Source of the DNA: Clostridia bacterium
GTDB taxonomy: Bacteria > Bacillota_A > Clostridia > Christensenellales > Borkfalkiaceae
Length of the DNA: 19,222 nt
NCBI GenBank assembly: GCA_017456945.1
Contig: JAFTIK010000095.1
Location: forward strand, 1 to 19,222
Reading direction: 5' to 3'
Shown: positions 1 through 6,310 of the stretch, one piece after another
Position numbering within the stretch: position 1 is the stretch's first letter
Layout: every line of letters starts with the position of its first letter
Notes under the pieces: model-generated
Database searches by the model: none
Told to the model about the DNA's origin: nothing
Seen by the model: the letters and a program-made list of their open reading frames with translations, nothing else
Made by a program: the position numbers and the translations under genes

Positions 1-33
1 AGAAAAGAGAGTACCTTGCGTACTCTCTTTTCT
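1..33. terminator. Rho-independent terminator hairpin, possibly bidirectional
   Basis: A perfect 14-bp inverted repeat (1-14 against 20-33) encloses a 5-base loop. The 3' arm is rich in T, so it would terminate transcription entering from the left. The gene it serves lies outside the window. Confidence 0.75.
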
Positions 34-48
34 TTGTGGTTAAATAAC

Positions 49-170
49 GTACGGAGTCGAATGAGGAGCGAGCAAACTTAAGTTTGCGTGTTCGCCATAA
101 GGCGAAAAAACAGTCCAGTGGACTGTTTTGCGGGAGGCTCGAGAGAAGCGACTCCGGCCAGCGGCACCAA
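49..170. repeat. Structured multi-hairpin intergenic element with a tRNA-3'-end-like tail
   Basis: An outer 8-bp stem (52-59 with 149-156) encloses three clean hairpins. These are 72-77/82-87 with loop TTAA, 91-96/101-106 with loop ATAA, and 107-116/120-129 with a 3-base loop. The segment 148-169 reads like a tRNA T-arm plus acceptor 3' strand ending in CACCA, but no matching tRNA 5' half, D-arm or anticodon arm precedes it. The element sits between two terminators and encodes no plausible protein. I think it is a member of a dispersed REP- or MITE-like family, or a small structured RNA. Similar compact palindromic elements are common in clostridial intergenic DNA, but copy number cannot be judged from one window. 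Its strand is uncertain. Confidence 0.5.
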
Positions 171-172
171 AT

Positions 173-200
173 AAAAGACAGGTAATAACCTGTCTTTTTT
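173..200. terminator. Bidirectional terminator between the structured element and the araC-type gene
   Basis: A perfect 11-bp stem (173-183 with 188-198) has a 4-base loop, an A-tract on one side and a T-tract on the other. It lies 24 bases beyond the stop codon of the minus-strand AraC-type gene and would terminate it. In the other direction it would terminate any transcript of the element at 49-170. Confidence 0.8.
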
Positions 201-224
201 CATTATATAAATATAGATTAGCGC

Positions 225-1076
225 CTATTTATTTTTTCTAAATTCTAACGGGGTGATGCCTGCGTATTTTTTGAAAAAAGAGTGAAAATATGGTGGGGAA
301 TCAAAACCCGTTCGGTCGGCTATTTGGGTAAGGGTTAAGTCGGTTGATAAAAGCAAAGTTATTGCAAGATGGATTTTTTTATATATTATATAATTTACCA
401 CCGTTTTGCCCGTAGCCGACTTAAATTCTTTACACAAGGTGGAACGGTTGGTTTGAAACAAAAAGGCAAGTTCGTCTATCTTAATTTTTTCTAAAAAGTT
501 GGCGTTCACGTACTTTATAATCTCGTCTATTTCAAACCCGAAGTCGTGTTTTTCGGCAACCGTTTCTTTGAACTCATATTTTCTAACTAGTCCGATAAGA
601 AAAACTTCTAAAAGCGAGCCTAGCATTTGCTCGCACCCAAACGCCCTATCCTTTTTAATTTTCATATCGTAAATAGGCTGGTCGTATGGCGGGGCGAAAA
701 GGTTTCTGCCTTCCTTAACTATTTCCGAAAGTTGCTTTATCTCGGCGTCGTCTAAAAGCAAAGGTTTTTTGGTAAAGAGCGAAAGTTTGCTAGAAGAGCA
801 TTCAAACCCGATAATAACCACCGTGCTCAAGGCTTTTTTAGGGCAAGACAAAGAGTGAACGCTGTTTGAGGGGTGTATGATAAACTCGTTTTTTTTAAGT
901 TCGCCCGTAAATTCATCCGATTTAACGGCAAGGCTACCACCCGCAAGGAAAATCAGTTCGCAAAAGGGGTGTTTGTCGTCCACCGTGTGATAATCGAAAG
1001 GGAATTCAAAAAAATGCACGTTTGCAATTCTCGGCACGCTTATTACTTTTTCTAAACTTTTCAACTTGAAATTCAT
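225..1076 (-). CDS. AraC-family transcriptional regulator
   Basis: This is a DNA-binding regulator of 283 residues. The N-terminal ~90 residues look like the cupin-type ligand-binding half of AraC proteins. The C-terminal ~100 residues (about 184-283) carry the two helix-turn-helix units, including the family signature around IADRTGFDSPPYFHSFFKKY and the closing TPLEFR. The most upstream start is a TTG at 1094. I prefer the ATG at 1076, because a promoter (TTGACC, 17 bases, TACAAT) lies on the TTG-proximal codons and ends 6 bases before the ATG, implying a leaderless mRNA. It diverges from the operon starting at 1241 and probably controls it in response to that pathway's substrate. Such regulators often activate the adjacent operon. 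The ligand is unknown. Confidence 0.88.
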   Translation of the reverse strand: MNFKLKSLEKVISVPRIANVHFFEFPFDYHTVDDKHPFCELIFLAGGSLAVKSDEFTGELKKNEFIIHPSNSVHSLSCPKKALSTVVIIGFECSSSKLSLFTKKPLLLDDAEIKQLSEIVKEGRNLFAPPYDQPIYDMKIKKDRAFGCEQMLGSLLEVFLIGLVRKYEFKETVAEKHDFGFEIDEIIKYVNANFLEKIKIDELAFLFQTNRSTLCKEFKSATGKTVVNYIIYKKIHLAITLLLSTDLTLTQIADRTGFDSPPYFHSFFKKYAGITPLEFRKNK

Positions 1077-1082
1077 ACCCGT

Positions 1083-1111
1083 ATTGTACAACAAAATTCT
1101 TAAACGGTCAA
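1083..1111 (-). promoter_or_regulatory. Sigma-A-type promoter of the araC-type gene (leaderless)
   Basis: On the minus strand, TTGACC (1111-1106) is followed after 17 bases by TACAAT (1088-1083). The ATG begins 6 bases downstream, where transcription should initiate. No Shine-Dalgarno sequence precedes the ATG. Confidence 0.6.
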
Positions 1112-1170
1112 GAAAAATCGGTAATTGTAAAAAAATTTACGATATTATAATAATTTTTGCAGATTAGATA

Positions 1171-1199
1171 ATGACAAAACATTTTAAAAGGGGTAGAAT
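1171..1199 (+). promoter_or_regulatory. Promoter of the creatinase-like / ASRT / creatininase-like operon
   Basis: ATGACA (1171-1176), a 17-base spacer and TAGAAT (1194-1199) make a near-consensus promoter. The -35 is weak at its first position, which fits dependence on an activator such as the divergent AraC-type protein. The predicted leader is about 35 bases and contains AAGGAG before the ATG at 1241. Confidence 0.55.
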
Positions 1200-1240
1200 T
1201 ATAGAAAAAGCCGAAAAGGCGTTTATTAAGGAGAATAAAA

Positions 1241-2413
1241 ATGACTAGAATTTGCATTCCCGACTGGGAATATCAAGAAAGAATAGCAAAAGCAGGCAAG
1301 TTGGTAGCAGAAAAGGGTTTAGACGCTATGCTCGTAGTATCCACCGAAAGCGACTATGCAAACGCAAGATATTTTTCGGGTTTTTGGCCGTTGTTTGAAC
1401 GCGCGGGCGTTTTAATCGGCGCTAACGGCAAAGCCGTGCTTTTGGTAGGGCCTGAATCAGCAATCTTTGCAAAAGACTTTGGTAAAATAGATAAAGTTAT
1501 GGTGCTTAAAGAGTTCCGTGAATCTGCCGACCCTGCATACCCCGAACTCGTGCCCGATACATTTAAGGACGCTTTTAATTATATCGGCGTTACGGGCGAA
1601 AATATTAAGATCGGGCTTGGCAGTTACGTAGAATGTACCCTTCCTATTATGGACGGGCTTAAAACAACTTTCCCCAAGGCGGAAATTAGCGTTTGTTCGG
1701 ATATTATGGTTGCTCTTCGTTCTATCAAGAGCCAAAACGAACTCGCTTGTATTAAAGAAGGTTTCAGAATAGTTGAACTTGCAACCGACGAAGTTATTAA
1801 GGCGTTAAAGCCGGGCGTTACCGAATTACAAATGGTTGGTATTGCGCAAAGAGTAATTTACGAAAACGGCGCGGAATACGAAGGTCTTCCTATGTACGTT
1901 TTTAGCGAATCTTCCACCCGCCACGCAATAAGCCGTTCAACCTATAAGCAAATCGGCAAGAACGACATAGTTCAACTTAACCTTTCTGCAAAAATCGACG
2001 GTTATTCGCCTGCAATCGGTCTTCCCGTATTTATGGGCAAAGCCGAAGGCGAAAAGAAAGAACTAGTAGAATTCTGCCTTAAAATGCACGACTGGACGAC
2101 TGCTAACCTTAAAGCAGGTATGAAAGCAGATATCGTGCCCAAGAAATTCCTTGAAATGTTCAAGCAAGCAGGCTACGAAAAGAACTACGTTTACGGACCT
2201 TGTCACGGAACGGGTATGATAGAAGTAGAAGCGCCTTGGATGGAAACTTCTTCCGACTATATCTTAAAGGAAAATATGACCTTCCAAGTAGATACCTTTA
2301 TTTCTGGCTCAACCTTTGGTTGCCGTTGGGAAAAAGGTATAGCAATCAAGGAAAACGGGGTAGAATCTTACACCGATTACCTAAAGAAAGGCATAATCGA
2401 ACTCGGATTTTAG
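1241..2413 (+). CDS. M24 / creatinase-like pita-bread-fold protein with degraded metal site
   Basis: A 390-residue protein with the two-domain layout of creatinase, aminopeptidase P and prolidase: an N-terminal creatinase-N domain (about 10-160) and a C-terminal pita-bread domain (about 165-385). Family landmarks are visible: K163-E167 region, HGTG at 322-325, the GMVFTIEPG-like stretch at 346-353, and the E364 segment before the final VESYTD. M24 metallopeptidases bind two metals through D, D, H, E, E. By my alignment these are N247, A258, H322, D351 and E364, so three of five are changed. H228 lies where creatinase has its catalytic histidine. A metal-independent, creatinase-like hydrolase is therefore more likely than a dipeptidase, but the substrate is unknown. 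The start has AAGGAG 7 bases upstream. It is first in a three-gene operon with a creatininase-superfamily enzyme, which fits a C-N hydrolysis pathway. Confidence 0.85.
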   Translation: MTRICIPDWEYQERIAKAGKLVAEKGLDAMLVVSTESDYANARYFSGFWPLFERAGVLIGANGKAVLLVGPESAIFAKDFGKIDKVMVLKEFRESADPAYPELVPDTFKDAFNYIGVTGENIKIGLGSYVECTLPIMDGLKTTFPKAEISVCSDIMVALRSIKSQNELACIKEGFRIVELATDEVIKALKPGVTELQMVGIAQRVIYENGAEYEGLPMYVFSESSTRHAISRSTYKQIGKNDIVQLNLSAKIDGYSPAIGLPVFMGKAEGEKKELVEFCLKMHDWTTANLKAGMKADIVPKKFLEMFKQAGYEKNYVYGPCHGTGMIEVEAPWMETSSDYILKENMTFQVDTFISGSTFGCRWEKGIAIKENGVESYTDYLKKGIIELGF

Positions 2414-2423
2414 GAGATAGACT

Positions 2424-2783
2424 ATGGTTGTTGGAAAAAAGGACTGGATAATTCCCGACTGTGAACTTCCACCCGAAGGCGAAGGAGTTCTAAAAGGTCA
2501 CGAAAGCGTGGTTATCGTAAACGATTCGGATAAGACGGCGGAAATAAAGGTTAAACTTTATTTTGCCGATAAAGATGCCGTTACGGGTATCACTTGGCTG
2601 GTAGAGCCCCAAAAGGTTAAGTGTTTTAGAATGAATAACGTAGAGCATATGTGCGGTTTCAAAGTTCCGCTAGAAACGCAATACGCTATGAAACTAGAAA
2701 GCAGTCAACCGATAGTGGTGCAGTACGGTAGGCTAGATAATCGTCAAACCAACCTTGCTTACTATACTACTATGGCGTTTTAA
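2424..2783 (+). CDS. ASRT-family (sensory rhodopsin transducer-like) small beta-sandwich protein
   Basis: A 119-residue soluble protein. It resembles the Anabaena sensory rhodopsin transducer family: an early W-x-I-P-x-C/G-x-x-P, then GHESVVIVN (25-33), a YFADKDAV stretch (46-53), R69-x-N71, and the C-terminal PIVVQYGRLDNRQTNLAYYTT (96-116), which is the strongest family signature. Most members occur without any rhodopsin and are thought to be small-molecule-binding beta-sandwich proteins linked to metabolism. No rhodopsin gene is visible here. The gene lies 10 bases after the creatinase-like gene, with AGGAGA overlapping that stop, and 9 bases before the creatininase-like gene. It may act as a ligand-binding or scaffolding partner of the two enzymes. 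This role is inferred. Confidence 0.8.
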   Translation: MVVGKKDWIIPDCELPPEGEGVLKGHESVVIVNDSDKTAEIKVKLYFADKDAVTGITWLVEPQKVKCFRMNNVEHMCGFKVPLETQYAMKLESSQPIVVQYGRLDNRQTNLAYYTTMAF

Positions 2784-2792
2784 GGGGGTAAT

Positions 2793-3527
2793 ATGATTTT
2801 AGATAAAAGTTTCCCAAGAGAAGTAAAACACGTTCAAGAAAACAATATTCCGCTAGTTATCGTAGGGGGTACGGTGGAATATCACGGCCCGCATTGCTCT
2901 TACGGTTGCGATACGCTAGTTGCAGAAGGCTTGGTTAAAAAGGTGGCTGAACAGAAAGAGATTATGATTGTGCCCACCATTTCGTATAGCCCGTCAAGTT
3001 ACGCAGTCGGTGGCAGAAAAAGTGGCACGGTGCACGTTCCCGAACGCGCGTTTGAAGATTACGTTTATTACGTTTTCAAAAGTTTCTTGTATTCGGGTTA
3101 TAGGAATATTTACGTGGTAATACACCATCAGTTCGAGCAAGAATCGGAAATGCCTATGACGCTCTGCTATCGTACGGCTGCAAAGCGCGCTACTATGGAA
3201 TATTTAGAAGAAACCTTGGGTGAAGGTTGGTGGGGCAGCGAATCTTACGCCAACTACTACGAACAACTAGAAGGGGATAACAACCCGTTCGGTTGGATAA
3301 AGGTAATACCGACTATGAGTACGGCAGTTCAGAACGCTACGGGTTACGACCACGCGGGCAAGTTTGAAAGTTCTATACTTATGGCGCTTTACCCAGAATG
3401 TATAAAACTTGATAGAATAGACGACGTAAAGCACTGGTTTACCGAAAGCGCGAGAGATGCCAATCCCGAACTAGGCAAGGTTATGGTAGAAAAGTCTTTA
3501 GAATATTTACTTAAAGCAATAAAATAA
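2793..3527 (+). CDS. Creatininase-superfamily hydrolase
   Basis: A 244-residue enzyme with the creatininase layout. The N-terminal metal motif is VEYHGPHCSYGCD, with E29, H31 and D40 as predicted ligands. The second histidine motif, normally N-G-H-x-x-N/E, appears as HHQFEQ (111-116). The C-terminal DHAGKFESS (about 182-190) gives the conserved glutamate. Members open cyclic amides (creatinine), cleave keto-cyclitols, or process peptide and pterin-like substrates, always with a divalent metal pair. Which substrate applies here cannot be read from the sequence. The gene follows the ASRT-like gene by 9 bases with an AGGGGG ribosome binding site and ends just before a terminator. Pairing with a creatinase-like protein suggests sequential ring opening and C-N hydrolysis. 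Confidence 0.85.
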   Translation: MILDKSFPREVKHVQENNIPLVIVGGTVEYHGPHCSYGCDTLVAEGLVKKVAEQKEIMIVPTISYSPSSYAVGGRKSGTVHVPERAFEDYVYYVFKSFLYSGYRNIYVVIHHQFEQESEMPMTLCYRTAAKRATMEYLEETLGEGWWGSESYANYYEQLEGDNNPFGWIKVIPTMSTAVQNATGYDHAGKFESSILMALYPECIKLDRIDDVKHWFTESARDANPELGKVMVEKSLEYLLKAIK

Positions 3528-3532
3528 TTATT

Positions 3533-3564
3533 AAAACCGAGCGAAAAATTTTCGTTCGGTTTTT
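3533..3564 (+). terminator. Terminator of the creatininase-like operon
   Basis: A 14-bp stem with one G-T pair (3533-3546 with 3550-3563) and a 3-base loop ends in a run of T. It lies 6 bases after the stop codon. Confidence 0.85.
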
Positions 3565-3581
3565 AATTGTCAAAAGAGTGC

Positions 3582-3611
3582 TTGACGAACGAGCGTTTAA
3601 TATGTTAAACT
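3582..3611 (+). promoter_or_regulatory. Promoter of the phosphohexomutase gene
   Basis: TTGACG (3582-3587), an 18-base spacer and TAAACT (3606-3611) precede a leader of about 30 bases that carries AAGGAG. Confidence 0.5.
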
Positions 3612-3648
3612 TTAATAAAATATGTTTTCGCAATACAAGGAGAATAAT

Positions 3649-5148
3649 ATGGAAAACGAACTTTTGAAATTTAAAAGTGGTAGCGATATTCGCGGTACGG
3701 CGGCGGAAGGGGTTGAAGGGCAACCGATAGAACTTACCGACGAAAGAGTTGACCGTATGGCAAAGGGTTTTTATCTTTGGCTTTCAAAGAGAAATCCCGA
3801 TAAAAAACTCAAAATATCTTTGGGGCACGATTCAAGAATTAGCGCGCCTAGACTTTCAAAGTGCGTAAAGAACGCTCTTAAATCTTGCGGTGCAGAAGTA
3901 ATCTTTACGGGGCTTTCTTCTACCCCTGCAATGTTTATGACCACACAACTTATTGATTGCGACGGGGCTATTCAACTTACGGCTAGCCATCACCCGTTCA
4001 ACAAGAACGGCTTAAAGTTCTTTGCAAAGAACGGTGGGCTTGAAGGGTCGGATATAACCGAAATCTTAAACTATGCGTTTGAAAATCAATTCCCCACGGG
4101 CGAAGGCTCTGTTACCGAAGTTGATTTTATGTCCACTTACAGTCAAGTTTTGGTGGATTTCGTTAGAAAGCAAACGGGGGCAGAAAAACCGCTTGAAGGC
4201 TTTAAGGTGGTTGTTGACGCTGGTAACGGCGCTGGTGGTTTCTACGTTGACGACGTGTTAAAACCCCTTGGCGCAGATACCGAAGGCAGTCAGTTCCTTG
4301 ACCCTGACGGAAGATTCCCCAACCATATACCTAACCCCGAAAATCCCGTGGCTATGAAATTTATTTGCGACAAGGTTAAGGCGGTAAACGCAGACTTCGG
4401 TATTATTTTCGATACCGACGTTGATAGAGCGGGCGCGGTTGACGACCTTGGCGAAGAAATTAACAGAAACAAACTTATCGCCCTTATATCTGCTATTTTG
4501 CTAGAAGAAAAGGGTGGCGCGTATATCGTTACCGACAGCATCACGAGTGACGGCTTGGCGGAATTTATCGCTAAAAAGGGTGGCGTTCATCACCGTTTCA
4601 AACGTGGGTATAAAAACGTTATCAACGAAGCAGTCCGTTTAAATAAAGAAGGCAAGTATTGCCCGCTTGCTATTGAAACTAGTGGGCACGCAGCGTTACA
4701 AGAAAACTATTTCCTTGACGACGGCGCTTATCTCGTAACTAGACTTTTGGTTAAGATGGCAAAGTTAAAAGGGGAAAACAAAAAACTTCGCGACCTTATC
4801 GCAGACCTTAAACTTCCCGAAGAATCGGCAGAAATTCGTATGGGCTTTAAGGCAGACGTTGACTTTAAGGAATATGGCAAGGGTGTTATTGCTGATCTTG
4901 AACAACACGCCGTTGCCAACGGTTGGAAGGTTGCTCCGTCTAACTACGAAGGTATTAGAATTTCTTTCGGCGCAGGCGAAGGGGACGGGTGGTTCTTGCT
5001 TCGTATGAGTTTGCACGACCCGATTATGCCCTTAAATATTGAAAGCGACGTTAAGGGCGGAAACCTAATAATTGCTAAAAAACTTTTAGAATTCTTAAAT
5101 AAATACGACGGTTTGGTTGTAGATAACCTTTCCAAGTTCGTAGGTTAA
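3649..5148 (+). CDS. Phosphomannomutase / phosphoglucomutase family protein
   Basis: A 499-residue alpha-D-phosphohexomutase that interconverts hexose 1- and 6-phosphates through a phosphoserine. The phosphoserine loop is TASHHP, with S113. The metal loop is DTDVDR (255-260), and the sugar-binding loop is ETSGH (343-347). The phosphate-binding C-terminal domain carries LLRMSLHDPIMPLNIES (about 450-466) instead of the usual RPSGTEP loop. I have seen that form in a cyanobacterial/plant-type subgroup, so it is a variant rather than damage. The ATG at 3649 is chosen over an in-frame ATG at 3622, because AAGGAG sits 7 bases before it. It stands alone between its own promoter and terminator and probably supplies sugar phosphates for the cell envelope. 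Glucose versus mannose specificity is not resolved. Confidence 0.92.
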   Translation: MENELLKFKSGSDIRGTAAEGVEGQPIELTDERVDRMAKGFYLWLSKRNPDKKLKISLGHDSRISAPRLSKCVKNALKSCGAEVIFTGLSSTPAMFMTTQLIDCDGAIQLTASHHPFNKNGLKFFAKNGGLEGSDITEILNYAFENQFPTGEGSVTEVDFMSTYSQVLVDFVRKQTGAEKPLEGFKVVVDAGNGAGGFYVDDVLKPLGADTEGSQFLDPDGRFPNHIPNPENPVAMKFICDKVKAVNADFGIIFDTDVDRAGAVDDLGEEINRNKLIALISAILLEEKGGAYIVTDSITSDGLAEFIAKKGGVHHRFKRGYKNVINEAVRLNKEGKYCPLAIETSGHAALQENYFLDDGAYLVTRLLVKMAKLKGENKKLRDLIADLKLPEESAEIRMGFKADVDFKEYGKGVIADLEQHAVANGWKVAPSNYEGIRISFGAGEGDGWFLLRMSLHDPIMPLNIESDVKGGNLIIAKKLLEFLNKYDGLVVDNLSKFVG

Positions 5149-5156
5149 TAGATATG

Positions 5157-5188
5157 AAACGACCGTTTTTATAACGGTCGTTTTCTTT
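5157..5188 (+). terminator. Terminator of the phosphohexomutase gene
   Basis: The inverted repeat AACGACCGTT / AACGGTCGTT with a short T/A loop is followed by TTTTCTTT. It starts 9 bases after the stop codon. Confidence 0.85.
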
Positions 5189-5233
5189 ATAAAAAATCAA
5201 GCGTTTTCGGCTAAAAAAATTTTTAGTTTGGTA

Positions 5234-5262
5234 TTGACAAAACGCCGTTTTTATATTATTCT
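5234..5262 (+). promoter_or_regulatory. Promoter of the aroB-like / aroA-like operon
   Basis: A consensus TTGACA (5234-5239), 17 bases, then TATTCT (5257-5262). The ATG at 5282 has CGGAG 6-10 bases upstream. Confidence 0.6.
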
Positions 5263-5281
5263 TATTTAAACGGAGAAAAAT

Positions 5282-6310
5282 ATGAATAACCTAAAGATAA
5301 ATTGTGAAAGACCGTACGGCGTTATTATTTCGTCGGGCGCAAGAAAATACGCAGGCTACGCGCTAGACGGGGCGAAAAAAGCGCTTATCGTTTCAGATGA
5401 AACGGTTTTCCGCCTTTACGGTAACGGATTAAAAAATATAGTTAAGTCGGCAGAAGCCGAAGCCTACACCTTTATTTTTCCCACGGGTGAAAACGGCAAA
5501 AACAAGCACGTTTTAGATAAACTTTTAATTTTAATGACCGAACTAGACCTTAAAAAAACCGACTGCGTTATCGCGTTCGGTGGGCGCTCGGTGGCGTCGT
5601 TAGTAGGGTTTGCGTGCAAGATTTTTAAGGGTGGAATACCTTATATGTATATTCCCACCACCCTTTCGGGAATGCTCGACCTTTGTATGGAAGGGAAAGC
5701 GGGCGTGGATTTTATAGGCAAGCCCGATCTTTTATCGGTCAGAAATTACCCTATCGCCGTGTTTAGCGATAGCGACTACTTAAAGACTTTACCTGCCGTG
5801 CATTTTCAAAACGGTATAGCCGAAATTATTAGGCTTGGTATGATAGGCGACGGGGAAATGATTGAACTTATGGAAAAGGAAGACCCCGAAAACCCGTTGA
5901 ATATAGACGACCTTATTTTCCGCGCGCTTAACGTTAAGATAGCGCTTAAAAGGAAAAACTTGCTCGGCGTGCGTAAACTTGACGGGGTAGGGCGTTACGC
6001 GCTTGACTTTTCGGCGATAGCAGAAAAAATCGTGGGGTTAAAAATTCCGTACGGCAAGTTGGTTGCTTACGGCATGGTTATTTCAGCGGAAACGGCTATG
6101 GCGTTAGGATTAACTAAGGATATGGACGAGCGTATGATATCGCTCTTTGCTAAATACGAAATTAAGTGGGATATAGGTATTGTCACTAGCAAACTTTGGC
6201 AAACCTTTATTAAAACGGATAAAAAGAAAATCACGCTCGTGCTACCCAAAGCTCCGGGCAAACTTATCGTAAAGAAAATGACTAAGGAGAAAATAAAGGA
6301 GAAGTTTTAG
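5282..6310 (+). CDS. 3-dehydroquinate synthase-like protein lacking zinc histidines
   Basis: A 342-residue protein that aligns along its length with AroB, which cyclises DAHP to 3-dehydroquinate in the shikimate pathway using NAD and zinc. Recognisable landmarks are SDETVFRLY (38-46), FGGRSVAS (99-106), IPTTLSGMLDLCMEGKAGVD (124-143, with K139), GIAEIIRLG (178-186) and DKKK near 313. Zinc binding in AroB needs one Glu and two His. E181 remains, but the GHTFGHAIE motif is SAIAEKIVG (244-252) and the HGEAV motif is YGKLV (257-261), so both His are gone. The NAD-binding GGGVVGD loop is also altered (G102R). It may be a non-canonical enzyme or a sequence-degenerate AroB. It overlaps the next gene by one base. 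Confidence 0.78.
   Translation: MNNLKINCERPYGVIISSGARKYAGYALDGAKKALIVSDETVFRLYGNGLKNIVKSAEAEAYTFIFPTGENGKNKHVLDKLLILMTELDLKKTDCVIAFGGRSVASLVGFACKIFKGGIPYMYIPTTLSGMLDLCMEGKAGVDFIGKPDLLSVRNYPIAVFSDSDYLKTLPAVHFQNGIAEIIRLGMIGDGEMIELMEKEDPENPLNIDDLIFRALNVKIALKRKNLLGVRKLDGVGRYALDFSAIAEKIVGLKIPYGKLVAYGMVISAETAMALGLTKDMDERMISLFAKYEIKWDIGIVTSKLWQTFIKTDKKKITLVLPKAPGKLIVKKMTKEKIKEKF

Noticed and set aside
49..170. A complete tRNA gene ending in CACCA
   Set aside because: No complementary acceptor 5' strand, D-arm or anticodon arm can be drawn; the internal sequence forms other hairpins.
1077..1094. TTG at 1094 as start of the AraC-type gene
   Set aside because: Those codons overlap a strong -10 box (TACAAT) and there is no ribosome binding site; the ATG at 1076 lies at the predicted transcription start.
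2424..2783. A sign of a light-sensing system
   Set aside because: The ASRT-like protein has no rhodopsin or retinal gene nearby; most family members occur without rhodopsins.
3622..3648. ATG at 3622 as start of the phosphohexomutase
   Set aside because: The in-frame ATG at 3649 has AAGGAG at ideal distance, and the added nine residues contain that ribosome binding site.
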